Source: Nemertoderma westbladi (taxonomy: Eukaryota; Xenacoelomorpha; Nemertodermatida; Nemertodermatidae). From it: a stretch of 64,000 nt of DNA. The translations under genes were made by a program, and so were the position numbers. Shown piece by piece: positions 11,855-21,981 of this stretch; the stretch's first letter is position 1, and every line of letters begins with the position of its first letter. The stretch is taken from the NCBI GenBank assembly GCA_032718475.1, contig JAUCBJ010002320.1:1-64000 (forward strand), in the 5' to 3' direction. The notes below the pieces were generated by a model that did not search any database, was not told the DNA's origin, and saw only the letters and a program-made list of their open reading frames with translations.

Positions 11855-14800
11855 ATGGATAAACAATTGAAATGTCCATTTTGTCCTCTTCAAATTTCTA
11901 AACATAACTATTTATCTCATCTGAAGTCACATTTTTATGTTTATTCTTGTTTTAATTGTCATGTTTCAACTCCACGCGAAGAAATTTGCAAACGACATGA
12001 ATCAACTACGGGTTGTAAAGAAATGAAGTTTTGCGTGTATGAAAAAACTTGCCCTACTTGTAATAAAGAGTATTTATATGAGAATTATTTACGTCACGAC
12101 TGTCACCAACGTTATTATCATGTTAGACCACCACGACGGAACCAAAACAATACTGTCGCATCTAGAAAAAGACTGAAATCTGGTCAAGGTCCATCAATTT
12201 TTAGCCTCGAACGAGCCGCACACGATAACTGTTTAGAAATCTATATTTACAATCTTCCGAATGATGAAGATTTTCCTGATATTCATTCATCGATACTAAA
12301 AATTCTACCTTACATCCAAACGTTATTATTAGGAAAACTTAGCGAAATGAATGTACTTAGACCCTGGCTAGGTGTGAATATACTCATGTATCGATCACAT
12401 TTTTCAGAGGGAGACCAAGAAGAAACTTTCTATTTTAGTTCTTCAGGTGGTGCAGTTAATACCGTAGATTCACATGAAAGTTTCTATATTTGGTTTGAGT
12501 ATGTACTAGAAAAATTAATGCAAAAAATAGCCATGTTTAACACTCATGGCTCAGGGTGGCGCGTTAAATCTTTATTAAGAGTGGAAATTAAAGTAGCTGA
12601 ATCCAAGTCTAAGTCACTGGAATATAAAGGTCACGGTTATATGGAGTTACCTAAAGGCTCTATCGAGTAAACGATATGTTATAAATATACAAACGGCTGA
12701 TAATGACTGTTTCAAATGGGCTATTATAGCCACAACATTTAGTAGCAAAGTGAAAGATCACAAAAACCGTACTTCGCAGTACACAGATTACATGAATTAT
12801 TTTATTTTTGACAATGGGAACAAAGATTATCCAACAGAATGGCAGCTTGCAATTAAACTTTTTGAAAAACAGAATTCAGCATATATAATTAATTTATTAC
12901 TCTACGACAACAATCGAGTATCTATATTAAGACAGGCACCATTTAGTAAAATCACTCCAGATAAAGAGTTATTGAACATATTACTTGTAAAAAATAAGAA
13001 TACAAGTAAACAATCACATTATGTTTGCATAACTAACTTGAATCGCTTGATGAATATAAGAGGTAAGCATATTAGATGTAGGAAATATTGTGAACGGTGT
13101 TTGTCTCATTTCTACAGCAAGGATGTTCTAGAACGTCACCGTCTTACTTGTTATCAAGGAAAAAGTCAAGTTGAGAAGCTACCGTCTGAAAAAAGAACTC
13201 ACATTAGCTTTAGAAATTTAGACAGAACATTACCAGCATTGTTTGTAATATATTTTGACATAGAATCTATTTTGGAGCCAGCCAGCAATAGTAAATTTAT
13301 TCAGAATCATATTCCATGCGCTGTAAGTTATTTAATTGTCCCTAGTAGCGAATTAATCAATCCACCAAAATTTTATTTGAAAACCTTTACAAAAACAATC
13401 GACAACAACTGTATTCAAGACTTTTTAGACTCTGTATATAATGACATCACCCAATTATGTAAGTGGTCAGAAACTAACATGAGAGAAAAGATGATACTTA
13501 ATGATGTAGATAAGTTAAGTTTTTGGAAAGCTAAAACTTGCTTTTATTGCAATGTTTTATTTAAGGATAAATCTGAGAAAAACAAACATCACTCACATAT
13601 TACTGGTAAATATATAGCAGCCGCTTGTAATACATGTCAAAAATCTTTATCATTGAAACGACACATATATATACTCGCTGCACACAACTGCAATCACTAC
13701 GATTTGCATTTTCTTTTGCAAGTTGGGTTTTGTAATAACCGATATTCCGATTGGGATATAAAGGTAATCCCTAAAAATTCTGAAAGGTATATTTCACTGA
13801 GTATGCATATACCGGTGAAAGATGAAAAAACAAAAATCGAGCTACGTGTCTTAGACACATATCAATTTTTATCCTTTTCCCTAAGTACTTTAGTTGATTG
13901 TTCAACAAAGGATATAGACAGCGAGGATATAACATCAGTTCTACCAATTACTGAACAGCAAATGAAATATTTTTATCTGAATTTAAATAATGCAACAATT
14001 AAACGAAAAGGTATATTTCCCTACGAGTATCTGACAGATTTAAATAAATTCAATGATTCGAAATTCCCATCAATAGACAAATTTTATAGTAAATTAACAC
14101 AAAATACCTGTACACCCGAGGAATATAGTTTTGCCAACGCATCATGGAGTCAGTTTGACTGTTCAAATCTCAAGGATTATCTTTTAGCATACTTAAAACT
14201 CGATGTTTGTCTCCTCGCTGATATATTTGAGAACTTTAGGAGAGTATGTAGACAAAACTACGAATTAGAAGTAGTTTATTATTGCAGCATCGCAGCTTTC
14301 ACTTATGAGTGCGCCCTGAAATACAATAAATGTAAGTTAGCATTAATAAAAGATTACCAAACATATAGAGATTTTGAAGCATCTATTAGAGGAGGGGTTT
14401 CATTCTGTCGAAAGCATTACATAGAATCAAATATACCAGATACTGATAATTATGATCCAAGCAAGGAAGAGTGTCATATTTTCAATATAGATTTTAATTC
14501 CTTGTATTCGGGTAATTTAAGTAAAAAGCTACCTGTTTCAGGTTTTGAACAAGTCAATGTTACATATTTAGAGAATGCCGCTCCAGAAGAACTAATAAAC
14601 TATTTAACAAATCTTGATACTGAAGGGGATATTGGGTTTTTCTTAATTTGCGATTTGAAATATCCCAAAGATATTCATGATCGTACATTAGAACTACCCT
14701 TAGCCCCAGAACATTTAAGTATAAATGAGACAATGCTTTCACCATATATGAAAGATCAATATAATAATATATGTAAACAAAGAGGTACTAATAGCAAGTA

Positions 14801-15872
14801 TAAGATGTGTGCACCAAAACTTATGTTGACACAATTCGATAAAGAATTCTATCATGTAAATTTAAAACTGTTAAAATTTTATATAAAACAAGGTTTAATT
14901 GTTACTAAGCTCCATAAATTGTATTCTTTCCATCAAGACTTTGTATTTAAACCCTATATAGATTTTAATATTAATCAAAGACGACTAGCAAAAAGTTACA
15001 TTGAAACGGCTGTCGCGAAATTGCTTAATAACTCGTTATTTGGTAAAACAATTGAGAAGATACGAGACCACTATAATTTCCGTATCGCTAATAGCAATGA
15101 GAAATGCGATCAATTGGTGAAACGTATAAATCACGAAAATTTCATGATTTATAACAATTCCTTATCGGGACAGTTATTAGTGAAAGACAGCGTGACACTA
15201 GATAAACCAGTCTATGTAGGTAGTACTGTCTTGGATTTAGCGAAACTTGATATGTATGAGCTGTACTACAATAAATTACTACCTATTGAGAGAGAATTAA
15301 ACTGCCGAATTGAAATTGTAGCATCAGATACAGACTCATTAATAGGTTGTTATTATAATACATCGCAGAGTAATTTCTTAAAAGCCTTAATTAAACATAA
15401 TATTCTAGATACCTCTAATTACCCCAAGGATCACCCTCTCTACAGCGATAAAAATAAATCCAGACTCTATTACTGTAAAGACGAGTTGTGCTCGAGAGAG
15501 ATTAAACAAGCAGTATTTTTAAGACCAAAATTATATTCAATTTTGGAATGGAATAACAAAAATATACGACGGGCGAAAGGAATAACAAGACCTGTCATGG
15601 ATAAAAAAATTTGCCACGAAGATTATTTGAGAGCATATAAGGATAATGAAGAAATTTCCAAGGAAACGCATCAATTTCAGAGTCAATTACACAAAGTGTA
15701 CACTGTAGCACAAGATAAGTTTGCTCTCAGCGCATTTGACGATAAACTTTATTGGGTTAATAAAAATCATTCACTTCCCTGGGGTCACTATCAAACAAAG
15801 GTTATAAAACCAGTACCTATAAAAAATATACCTATTTATCGGGAGCCAAACAATGAACTATCAGATAGTTAA
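11855..15872 (+). pseudogene. POLB: Protein-primed family B DNA polymerase (Polinton POLB), frameshifted
   Basis: Replicates the element by protein priming. The N-terminal 271 aa (11855-12670) have C2H2/BED-like zinc motifs (CPFC..H..H, CPTC..H..H). The frame then shifts at about 12655-12665 and coding continues to 15872 as a long open frame. In the downstream part, numbered from 12750, a further Cys/His finger lies near residues 110-125. ExoI YFDIES is at about 168, ExoII HNCNHYD about 310, ExoIII YLKLDVCLLAD about 480, Pol A DFNSLYS about 580, Pol B NNSLFGK about 760, Pol C SDTDSL about 857 and the KLY motif about 924. All catalytic acids are visible, so the frameshift is the only obvious break. 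Total length fits Polinton polymerases with a zinc-finger N-terminus. An assembly indel could also explain the shift. Confidence 0.93.
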
Positions 15873-16131
15873 TAAGAATGTAAGTTGCCAGCAAGTGTCA
15901 GCGATTAATTTGAAAGAATTAAAAAATCAATTATCTGGTAAACACATACTCAAACCAAATCAGTTTATATATAAGATATTTGGTGCCACATTATTAATAT
16001 TTAAAAATGGTCGTATTACATTATTAGGTAGTAAGTATAATTTCCAAAAAGTAAAAAAGCATATATTTGATAAAACAAGTATTAATTTGATTTTAAAATC
16101 TGTTAATTTATGTACTTATATTTTTAATTAG
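15853..16131 (+). CDS. TBP-like domain, N-terminal half (candidate)
   Basis: A 92-aa ORF starting at an ATG 20 bp before the PolB stop, the overlap of a compact viral-type gene array. Residues 15-60 follow the first repeat of the TATA-binding-protein saddle: a strand with INLKEL, then KPNQF, then ATLLIFKNGRITLLGSK, matching the ALIF-x-SGK-x-x-x-TGAK signature in position and character. This is pattern recognition, not a search result. It ends at a TAG directly before GGAGCCCGC, a word repeated at 16732 and inverted at 17721. The second-repeat-like half lies 1.6 kb downstream (17752-18246). It may be a split TBP-like gene or a free-standing half. TBP is not a gene I know as standard in Polintons. 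Confidence 0.5.
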   Translation: MNYQIVNKNVSCQQVSAINLKELKNQLSGKHILKPNQFIYKIFGATLLIFKNGRITLLGSKYNFQKVKKHIFDKTSINLILKSVNLCTYIFN

Positions 16132-17751
16132 GAGCCCGCTTGACAGCGGGATACTTACTGTAAGAATCTTCAGGATACATTACATTGACTGACACTGACT
16201 GACTGATAATTATCTAGGTTAAGGCACTTCCTGCCTGGCGATTTTGATGAAATTTTGCAAGTACATTGCTTTTGAGGTTCATAATCGCGTTACAAAATTT
16301 CAGATCGATTCTATGTGTGGTATTCGATATATTCAGTTTTTTGACATTGTTTTGTCGCGAAATTAAAAGCAATGGTAAAATAACAGCTGGTGTTCATGAT
16401 GAAATATGGCTTAATATGTTATACACAGTCATAGTAAAACGTATTGGTTGCCAAGTTTTACTAGTAGGCTATAAGGAAAGTCAATGTTTACTCACACATA
16501 AGCTGTTGGTTTCTAATGTATTACCCCATAAGCTGATTGCTCTCCCAGTGCTTCCTAAGGGTATATCTACAATAAGGTTACTCACTCTGCTATGTTAGGG
16601 GGTGGATCAGGAGAATGAATTTTAGTTACACAAAGCAGTGTGTTGTGTCCTATTGCAGTCGATACTCACTGTGGATTGCAAAATGTTTTATAGTTGACCT
16701 ACACTATAATACAGTAGTTGCATGTATTTAAGGAGCCCGCTCTGGCCTACTGCCTAACTTAGCAGTAATACCTATATTACATATACACATATTAAAAATA
16801 TTCTTATTTTTTTTATTACATACGATTTTTTAGCTGAAACGATTTTTTAGCTGAAGCATTAATAGTGTAAATTAATTTAATTATATTTTAATACCATTAC
16901 TACATTGGCATACTGTAAGATAAGTTTTAATATTTCTTACAAATAGTGGTGCGAGCATAAATCAAATCACGCAAATTTAAAAGAAACGGGTGTGTTGTCA
17001 TAGCAAAGTTTCAGTTTTTATTATGTGGGACGAGCCACAAAGTACTGCTGAGAAAGACTGAAAGGTTCAAAGACTGTATGTCAACAATGTTATTATTATT
17101 ATAGTCTGCGCCACAAACAGAATATGCCAAATAATTAAATTAGCAATATAAATTTCAGAAAAATAGCTATCGGACTTGGCTGAAGAAATCGAATTATAAT
17201 CCACTTAGTTTGTTATATTGATGATATTATTACTCTCTGGGAATGTGTTGGAATGGGAGATTGTAAATTATTATTGAACAGTAAATATTACATATCCCAT
17301 AAAAGTCGTCATAATTAATTGTGTAGAAACAATTGTTCACCTTCTCGTTTAGATTAATTAGTAAATAAATAAATTAGTTTAGATATTTTCTGTTAGCGAA
17401 TTTATTTCGAATAATAAAAAAGTGTGTAGGCCGATTGTATGGTTGTTTAATTTGCGTTATTATTTTTCGCCGCGACCTAGACTTCTATTAATTGTTAAAT
17501 CTAATGGTTTTCAAAAAGAAAGGTAACCGTACCTGTACTGGTAAATCTAACTTGTTATTTATCTGGTTGTGAATCATGGGCATTTTCTTATAAATATTCG
17601 GTTGTTAGTGGCAGCAAAGTTTCATTTTTTATTATGTGGGGCAAGCCACAAAGTCAGCTATGTATCATCACACCATTTAGACAATTGTTTAGTTTAGTAT
17701 TGGCTAGGATTCTTCCCCCCGGGCTCCTTCCAGCCAGCTTGCTGGCTCTCT
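16132..17751. other. Non-coding insert between the two TBP-like halves
   Basis: It has no convincing gene. The 110-aa frame at 16266-16598 lacks an ATG start and any family resemblance. GGAGCCCGC occurs at about 16132 and 16732, and its inverse CGGGCTCC at about 17720, close to both ends. A direct repeat (AGCAAAGTTTCA..TTATTATGTGGG..GCCACAAAGT) occurs at about 17002-17043 and 17613-17653. A short duplication, CGATTTTTTAGCTGAA, lies at about 16825-16857. The layout suggests one or more insertions that separated the flanking ORFs. Confidence 0.45.
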
Positions 17752-18246
17752 AGTATTAACTCTGTAGTCTATACGTTATTGATAAACAATACCGGGTTTT
17801 ATGTTGTCTTTGATAATCTACAACTTCAAGTTATATATGAACCTGAAATTTTTAATAATTGCAAAATAAGAATAAATAATACCGTAGTCATTTGCTGCTT
17901 TCATACCGGTAAATGTACTTTAATGTGTTCACCTAGTATATTTCACATTTATTACCCTATATTTAGTATTAACTCTGTAGTCTATACGTTATTGATAAAC
18001 AATACCGGGTTTTATGTTGTCTTTGATAATCTACAACTTCAAGTTATATATGAACCTGAAATTTTTAATAATTGCAAAATAAGAATAAATAATACCGTAG
18101 TCATTTGCTGCTTTCATACCGGTAAATGTACTTTAATGTGTTCACCTAGCATATTTCACATTTATTACCCTATATTTAGTAAACTGGTTAATTATTTATT
18201 AATGTTTGGTGTTGTGACTTTAGGTGTAGAATATATTGGTAATTAG
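17752..18246 (+). CDS. TBP-like domain, C-terminal half, tandemly duplicated (candidate)
   Basis: A 213-bp unit is repeated twice, head to tail and almost identical (17752-17964 and 17965-18177). Since 213 is 71 codons, the frame stays open through both copies and ends at 18246. Each copy encodes a segment resembling the second TBP repeat: YEPEIF, matching the conserved YEPE(L)F of TBP, then VVICCFHTGKCTLM in the place of the LLIF-x-SGK-x-x-LTG strand pair, and IFHIYYPIF in the place of the helix after it. There is no ATG at the 5' end. The first in-frame non-ATG start offered is TTG at 17779, so this is probably the 3' part of a disrupted gene or a second exon. The near-identity of the copies means the duplication is recent. 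Confidence 0.5.
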   Translation, partial: SINSVVYTLLINNTGFYVVFDNLQLQVIYEPEIFNNCKIRINNTVVICCFHTGKCTLMCSPSIFHIYYPIFSINSVVYTLLINNTGFYVVFDNLQLQVIYEPEIFNNCKIRINNTVVICCFHTGKCTLMCSPSIFHIYYPIFSKLVNYLLMFGVVTLGVEYIGN

Positions 18247-18359
18247 AAGGTGAAAATTAAACATTATTATTTTTCAATTGATCTATCGGTAGTTAGGGAA
18301 AACTAACCTCGTTTGAATAAGTATGACTCTCGCAGGCTGACTGCAAGCCTAGCCGGTAG

Positions 18360-18500
18360 TAGCTGCGTGGCTGGTTGCGAGGCTGGCTACGAGGCTGGCT
18401 GCGAGGCTGGCTGCGAGGCTGGCTGCGAGGCTGGCTGCGAGGCGGGTTGTGAGGCTGGCTGCGAGGTTGGCTGCGTGGCTGGCTGCGAGGTTGACCGCAT
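18360..18500. repeat. 12-bp GC-rich minisatellite
   Basis: About ten imperfect copies of a 12-bp unit (GAGGCTGGCTGC) form a GC-rich island in the AT-rich Polinton centre. The 12-bp period keeps several frames open on both strands, so the Cys/Ala/Gly- and Arg/Ser/Gln-rich ORFs here are artefacts. Confidence 0.9.
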
Positions 18501-19735
18501 CCCCAGCAGCGTGGCTGACTGCGCACATATCTGATTGTAACTGGCTCACGATATTGTATATTGGCTTAGTTTGTTACTGCAGGTACTGTTACATTAATAC
18601 TGTAGTACCGGTACTGCTGTACAGTGCTAATCGAAGGAAATCAGTATGTTCTATCTGACTATATACTGTTACAACAACAGTGACAGTACTGCAGTACTGT
18701 ATTGTTTGGGTAGGTGATCTAATCCCTACATGTGAGACCCTCGCGTGCAATCCAGGTCATGACTGCAGTATGCTTGCCTGACTGCAGTATGCTTATAGGT
18801 GGAAAAAAAACAAATGCTATTGCATCAGATTACTGCTGTACTGATACCGGTAGACCGCGACTCAGTGTTGGAAGAGTAAAACACTGTCGGTACTGATAAA
18901 GTGGATGACAGTTGTGGATAGGGGGCTGCGAGGTTGACTACATCCCAGCAGCGTGGCTGACTGCGCACACATCTGATTGTAACTGGCTCACGATATTGTA
19001 TACATTGGCTTAGTTTGTTACTGCAGGTACTGTTACATTAATACTGTAGTATCGGTACTGCAGTACAAAGCTAATAGAAGGAAATCAGTATGCTCTATCT
19101 GACTATACTGTTACCTGGTTACAACAACAGTGAAAGTACTGCAGTACTGTATTGTTTGGCTAGGTGATCTAATCCCTACATGTGAGACCCGTGCGTGCAA
19201 TCCAGGTCATGACTGCAGTATGCTAATCAAAGTTATGGGTAGACTGCAGTATCCTTATAGGTGAAAAAAACAAATACTATTGCATCAGATTACTGCTGTA
19301 CTGATACCGGTAGACCGCGACTACAGTGTTGGAAGAGTAAAACACTACCGGTACTGATAAAGTGGCTGCAGGTACTGTTACATTAATACTGTAGTATCGG
19401 TACTGCAGTACAATGCTAATAGAAGGAAATCAGTATGCTCTATCTGACTATACTGTTACCTGGTTACAACAACAGTGAAAGTACTGCAGTACTGTATTGT
19501 TTGGCTAGGTGATCTAATCCCTACATGTGAGACCCGTGCGTGCAATCCAGGTCATGACTGCAGTATGCTAATCAAAGTTCGGGTAGACTGCAGTATCCTT
19601 ATAGGTGAAAAAAACAAATACTATTGCATCAGATTACTGCTGTACTGATACCGGTAGACCGCGACTACAGTGTTGGAAGAGTAAAACACTACCGGTACTG
19701 GTAAAGTGGATGACAGTTGTGGATAGGCCTATAAT
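18490..19735. repeat. Three tandem copies of a 345-443-bp non-coding unit
   Basis: The marker CTGCAGGTACTGTTACATTA recurs at about 18578, 19021 and 19366, giving periods of 443 and 345 bp; the third copy lacks about 97 bp at its start. The units are rich in GTAC-centred palindromes (GCAGTACTG, CCGGTACTG). They lie where the + strand and - strand gene blocks converge, so they may act as a transcription-termination or replication-associated zone. No coding potential is seen. Confidence 0.85.
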
Positions 19736-20106
19736 AAATTATTGAATTTAACAGTACCGGTACCAACAGGTTAACATTACATCCTATACAGATTATGTTG
19801 CATTTCTGACTAATATTACTAAAGTTATATCACTAGTCAACTACTGTATGTGTTATTAGTTTGCGATGTATAGTATGTTTCGCAATACCAGTACAACTAT
19901 ATTAGAATGATATCGAGAATACTTACTGTACATGTTACGTCTACATCATATTGTTAAATGTGTATGTTAACCTAGCGCAATTGATTCTTTTTTAGAGAAC
20001 TTGTTGTAAAAAAAATTATATTTTATTATATTTTTATATTAACATCAAGATCATCACCAAAATAAAATTATATTATATCCCATCACATTACAAGCTTAGA
20101 GTAAAC
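19736..20106. other. Convergent intergenic region
   Basis: AT-rich, with no gene seen. It separates the + strand arm from the first - strand gene, whose stop is at 20107. Confidence 0.4.
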
Positions 20107-20679
20107 CTACTGTACATCATTCACCGCAGTTATTTCTTTCTGTTTATCACCTGTCTCAGTTAATCGCTTCGTTACATACCCTCCAATCCTTTTCGCTGAG
20201 CAGTAATTCAAGCAGCTATCACCATCTTTGTGAAAACTACATTTATCTTCTACAGTAGTTAATTTATCGTGGAAGGGGCATGGAGTTAAATAATTGTAAT
20301 ATAGTCGAAATATTCCCAATTTGTTCATCGATTTTGGAGCGTAAACATCAAGTTGGGTATTTAATATTGCGGCTTTCATCAACCCGAATACATATATATT
20401 ATATTTATTTTTTAATTGTCTCTTCATGTATTTTTTAAAGTCATCTTGCGAAATGTCACCGTAATCCCAAGGTAAATGTGATGTAATATCGCGTAAATTG
20501 TTTACGTGGGCTTTATCTAATGCTGATAACTTAATATTAGGAGGTCCTTTAATTAAAAACGTCTTTATATTAGTTTTACTGTATTTAGAATTGAATATAG
20601 CAAATTCTTTAAATACTACCGGATATTCCTTATTGTCTATCTTATAATATTGAAAATCAACAAAAATAATATTATCCAT
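20107..20679 (-). CDS. Polinton-associated protein, RNase H/exonuclease-like N-terminus and Cys/His C-terminus (tentative)
   Basis: An intact 190-aa ORF. The N-terminus (NIIFVDFQYYKI, then FKEFAIFN, then HLPWDYGDI at about 70) resembles a family of transposon-associated invertebrate proteins I recall with a leading VD-x-Q strand and a KELA(I) strand, possibly an RNase H-like fold. The assignment rests on pattern only. The C-terminal third has spaced metal-binding residues (CPFH at about 134, CSFH at about 148, DSCLNYC at about 155-160) that could bind zinc. It is the most central gene of the right arm and ends the - strand block, just downstream of the protease. Function unknown. Confidence 0.65.
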   Translation of the reverse strand: MDNIIFVDFQYYKIDNKEYPVVFKEFAIFNSKYSKTNIKTFLIKGPPNIKLSALDKAHVNNLRDITSHLPWDYGDISQDDFKKYMKRQLKNKYNIYVFGLMKAAILNTQLDVYAPKSMNKLGIFRLYYNYLTPCPFHDKLTTVEDKCSFHKDGDSCLNYCSAKRIGGYVTKRLTETGDKQKEITAVNDVQ

Positions 20680-20723
20680 TTTATCTGATAATATATTTAG
20701 ATAAACAAAAGTTAAATGATTAA

Positions 20724-21176
20724 TTACAACGCTTGTTGGTTTATTTTATAATAATTAACAAGCCATTTATATAATATTATTTCATTTATTTCCACATTAT
20801 TTGTAAACGCTCTCATTGGATAGTTTGTGTGAATTCGATTTACCAAGTAATAAAGACAGTATAACCCACATGTGGTCCTTCTAGGGTCTGGAAATTGTTT
20901 GCGGGTAGTACGCCACCTTGCTGAATTTTTCTCAAGCCATTTTTCGATACATCTGTTTGGATATTTTGGTCCAAACGAATTAAATAATTCAGCATCATTA
21001 TCTCGTATATATATAGCTACCCAATGAACACCTGGTAGATGCTCTTTATCAGTATTTACTATTAACCCGTAGTCTCTTCGCTTATTATTATCTAATTTAG
21101 GTAATTTATTAGATGGAAACGCCCCCAAATAGTGACCACCCACTGGAAACATATCAAGGTCCTCAGTAGATAACAT
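20724..21176 (-). CDS. PRO: Adenain/Ulp1-like cysteine protease (Polinton PRO)
   Basis: An intact 150-aa ORF of the C5/C48-type cysteine protease family that matures capsid proteins in adenoviruses and Polintons. Catalytic residues are readable: His51 in GVHWVAIY, the acidic position in LFNSFG, oxyanion Gln94 in RKQFPD, and nucleophile Cys103 in TTCGLYCL. The acidic position is Asn66 where Asp or Glu is usual, which may weaken activity or be a natural variant. The ATG (21174-21176) lies 2 bp after the stop of the capsid remnant, so the two were probably co-expressed. The length is short but normal for this class. Confidence 0.88.
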   Translation of the reverse strand: MLSTEDLDMFPVGGHYLGAFPSNKLPKLDNNKRRDYGLIVNTDKEHLPGVHWVAIYIRDNDAELFNSFGPKYPNRCIEKWLEKNSARWRTTRKQFPDPRRTTCGLYCLYYLVNRIHTNYPMRAFTNNVEINEIILYKWLVNYYKINQQAL

Positions 21177-21178
21177 AC

Positions 21179-21568
21179 TTAATCGATATGTATTTCTTTC
21201 CTGCTATTTAAACTTAATGATTGATCATAAATATTAAAAATGATTACATTTATGGTCTCAACCAACGGTTCTGCAAATCTTAATTTTAATTGTCCATTAG
21301 TATATATCGATGGTTGAGGATCTCTAACATAGCCGTCAGCAGTTAGGTCCCAGGATATGAGTGGGCAATTACCTAAGTAGGTTTCATGGTCTATATTATT
21401 ACCTCCATAACCGTTAATATATGTATTAATGTTCTTCATTAATTGTGTATACTCAAAAATGTATGTTCCATCTGTAAAATTAGGCTCGTATATTACACCA
21501 CCTACTGGAAGACCGTCTACAATCAGTTCCGCGCGTCTAAGGTTAAAATGTTCAAAATGCTTTAATAT
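21179..21568 (-). pseudogene. Major capsid protein (Polinton PY), C-terminal remnant
   Basis: The open C-terminal frame reads NLRRAELIVDGLPVGG near its truncated end and LRFAEPLVETINVIIFN near the stop, the conserved tail of the Polinton double jelly-roll major capsid protein. An ATG-led frame covers only 21179-21439, but homologous sequence continues without a stop back to about 21568, where it meets a MITE. The rest of the gene, normally several hundred residues, is absent: the 275 bp beyond the MITE show no capsid sequence before the penton gene. The copy therefore cannot make capsid protein. Confidence 0.8.
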
Positions 21569-21706
21569 GAATTACCAAAATTTTGATATTTGACGTTGAT
21601 ACAAAGTTATAAATTTTTTTGTCAGTAAAAAACGAAAAATTGAATCTTTGAGACTTGATGACGTCATATCTTTGTACCCAGAGTGAAAAAAAAATTTTGG
21701 TAATTC
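21569..21706. mobile_element. 138-bp MITE inserted in the capsid remnant
   Basis: It has perfect 16-bp terminal inverted repeats, GAATTACCAAAATTTT (21569-21584) and its complement (21691-21706). The homology extends imperfectly inward (ACAAAGTTATA against TATCTTTGTAC). No coding capacity. It lies exactly where capsid homology stops. Confidence 0.8.
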
Positions 21707-21981
21707 AAATAAAAGTCCATGAAATTATAAAACTAATGTAAAAGGAATTTACGAAATTCGTTTAAAAATACAGTAGTAGTAGTGAATTATATTTTTAACT
21801 GGTTTAAAATACATTATGCTAATTTAAGACGGCTCATTAACATCTAATTATCATAATTAGGTGAAAAATTTTTTTTTTTTAAATTTAATGTTTTGTTATT
21901 AAAATGAGCCATAAATTGTTGCCAGGTGTAGAGCCATTCAAAAGTTACATGTGATGCAAGTTCGGACACATAAAGTACACT

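Noticed and set aside
14560-14745. Antisense ORF inside PolB
   Set aside because: Shadow of the polymerase frame with no independent support.
16266-16598. 110-codon frame between the TBP-like halves
   Set aside because: It starts at TTG, has no recognisable motif and lies in a repeat-rich insert.
18293-18549. Overlapping ORFs on both strands rich in Gln/Pro/Arg/Ser or Ala/Cys/Gly
   Set aside because: Products of the 12-bp minisatellite.
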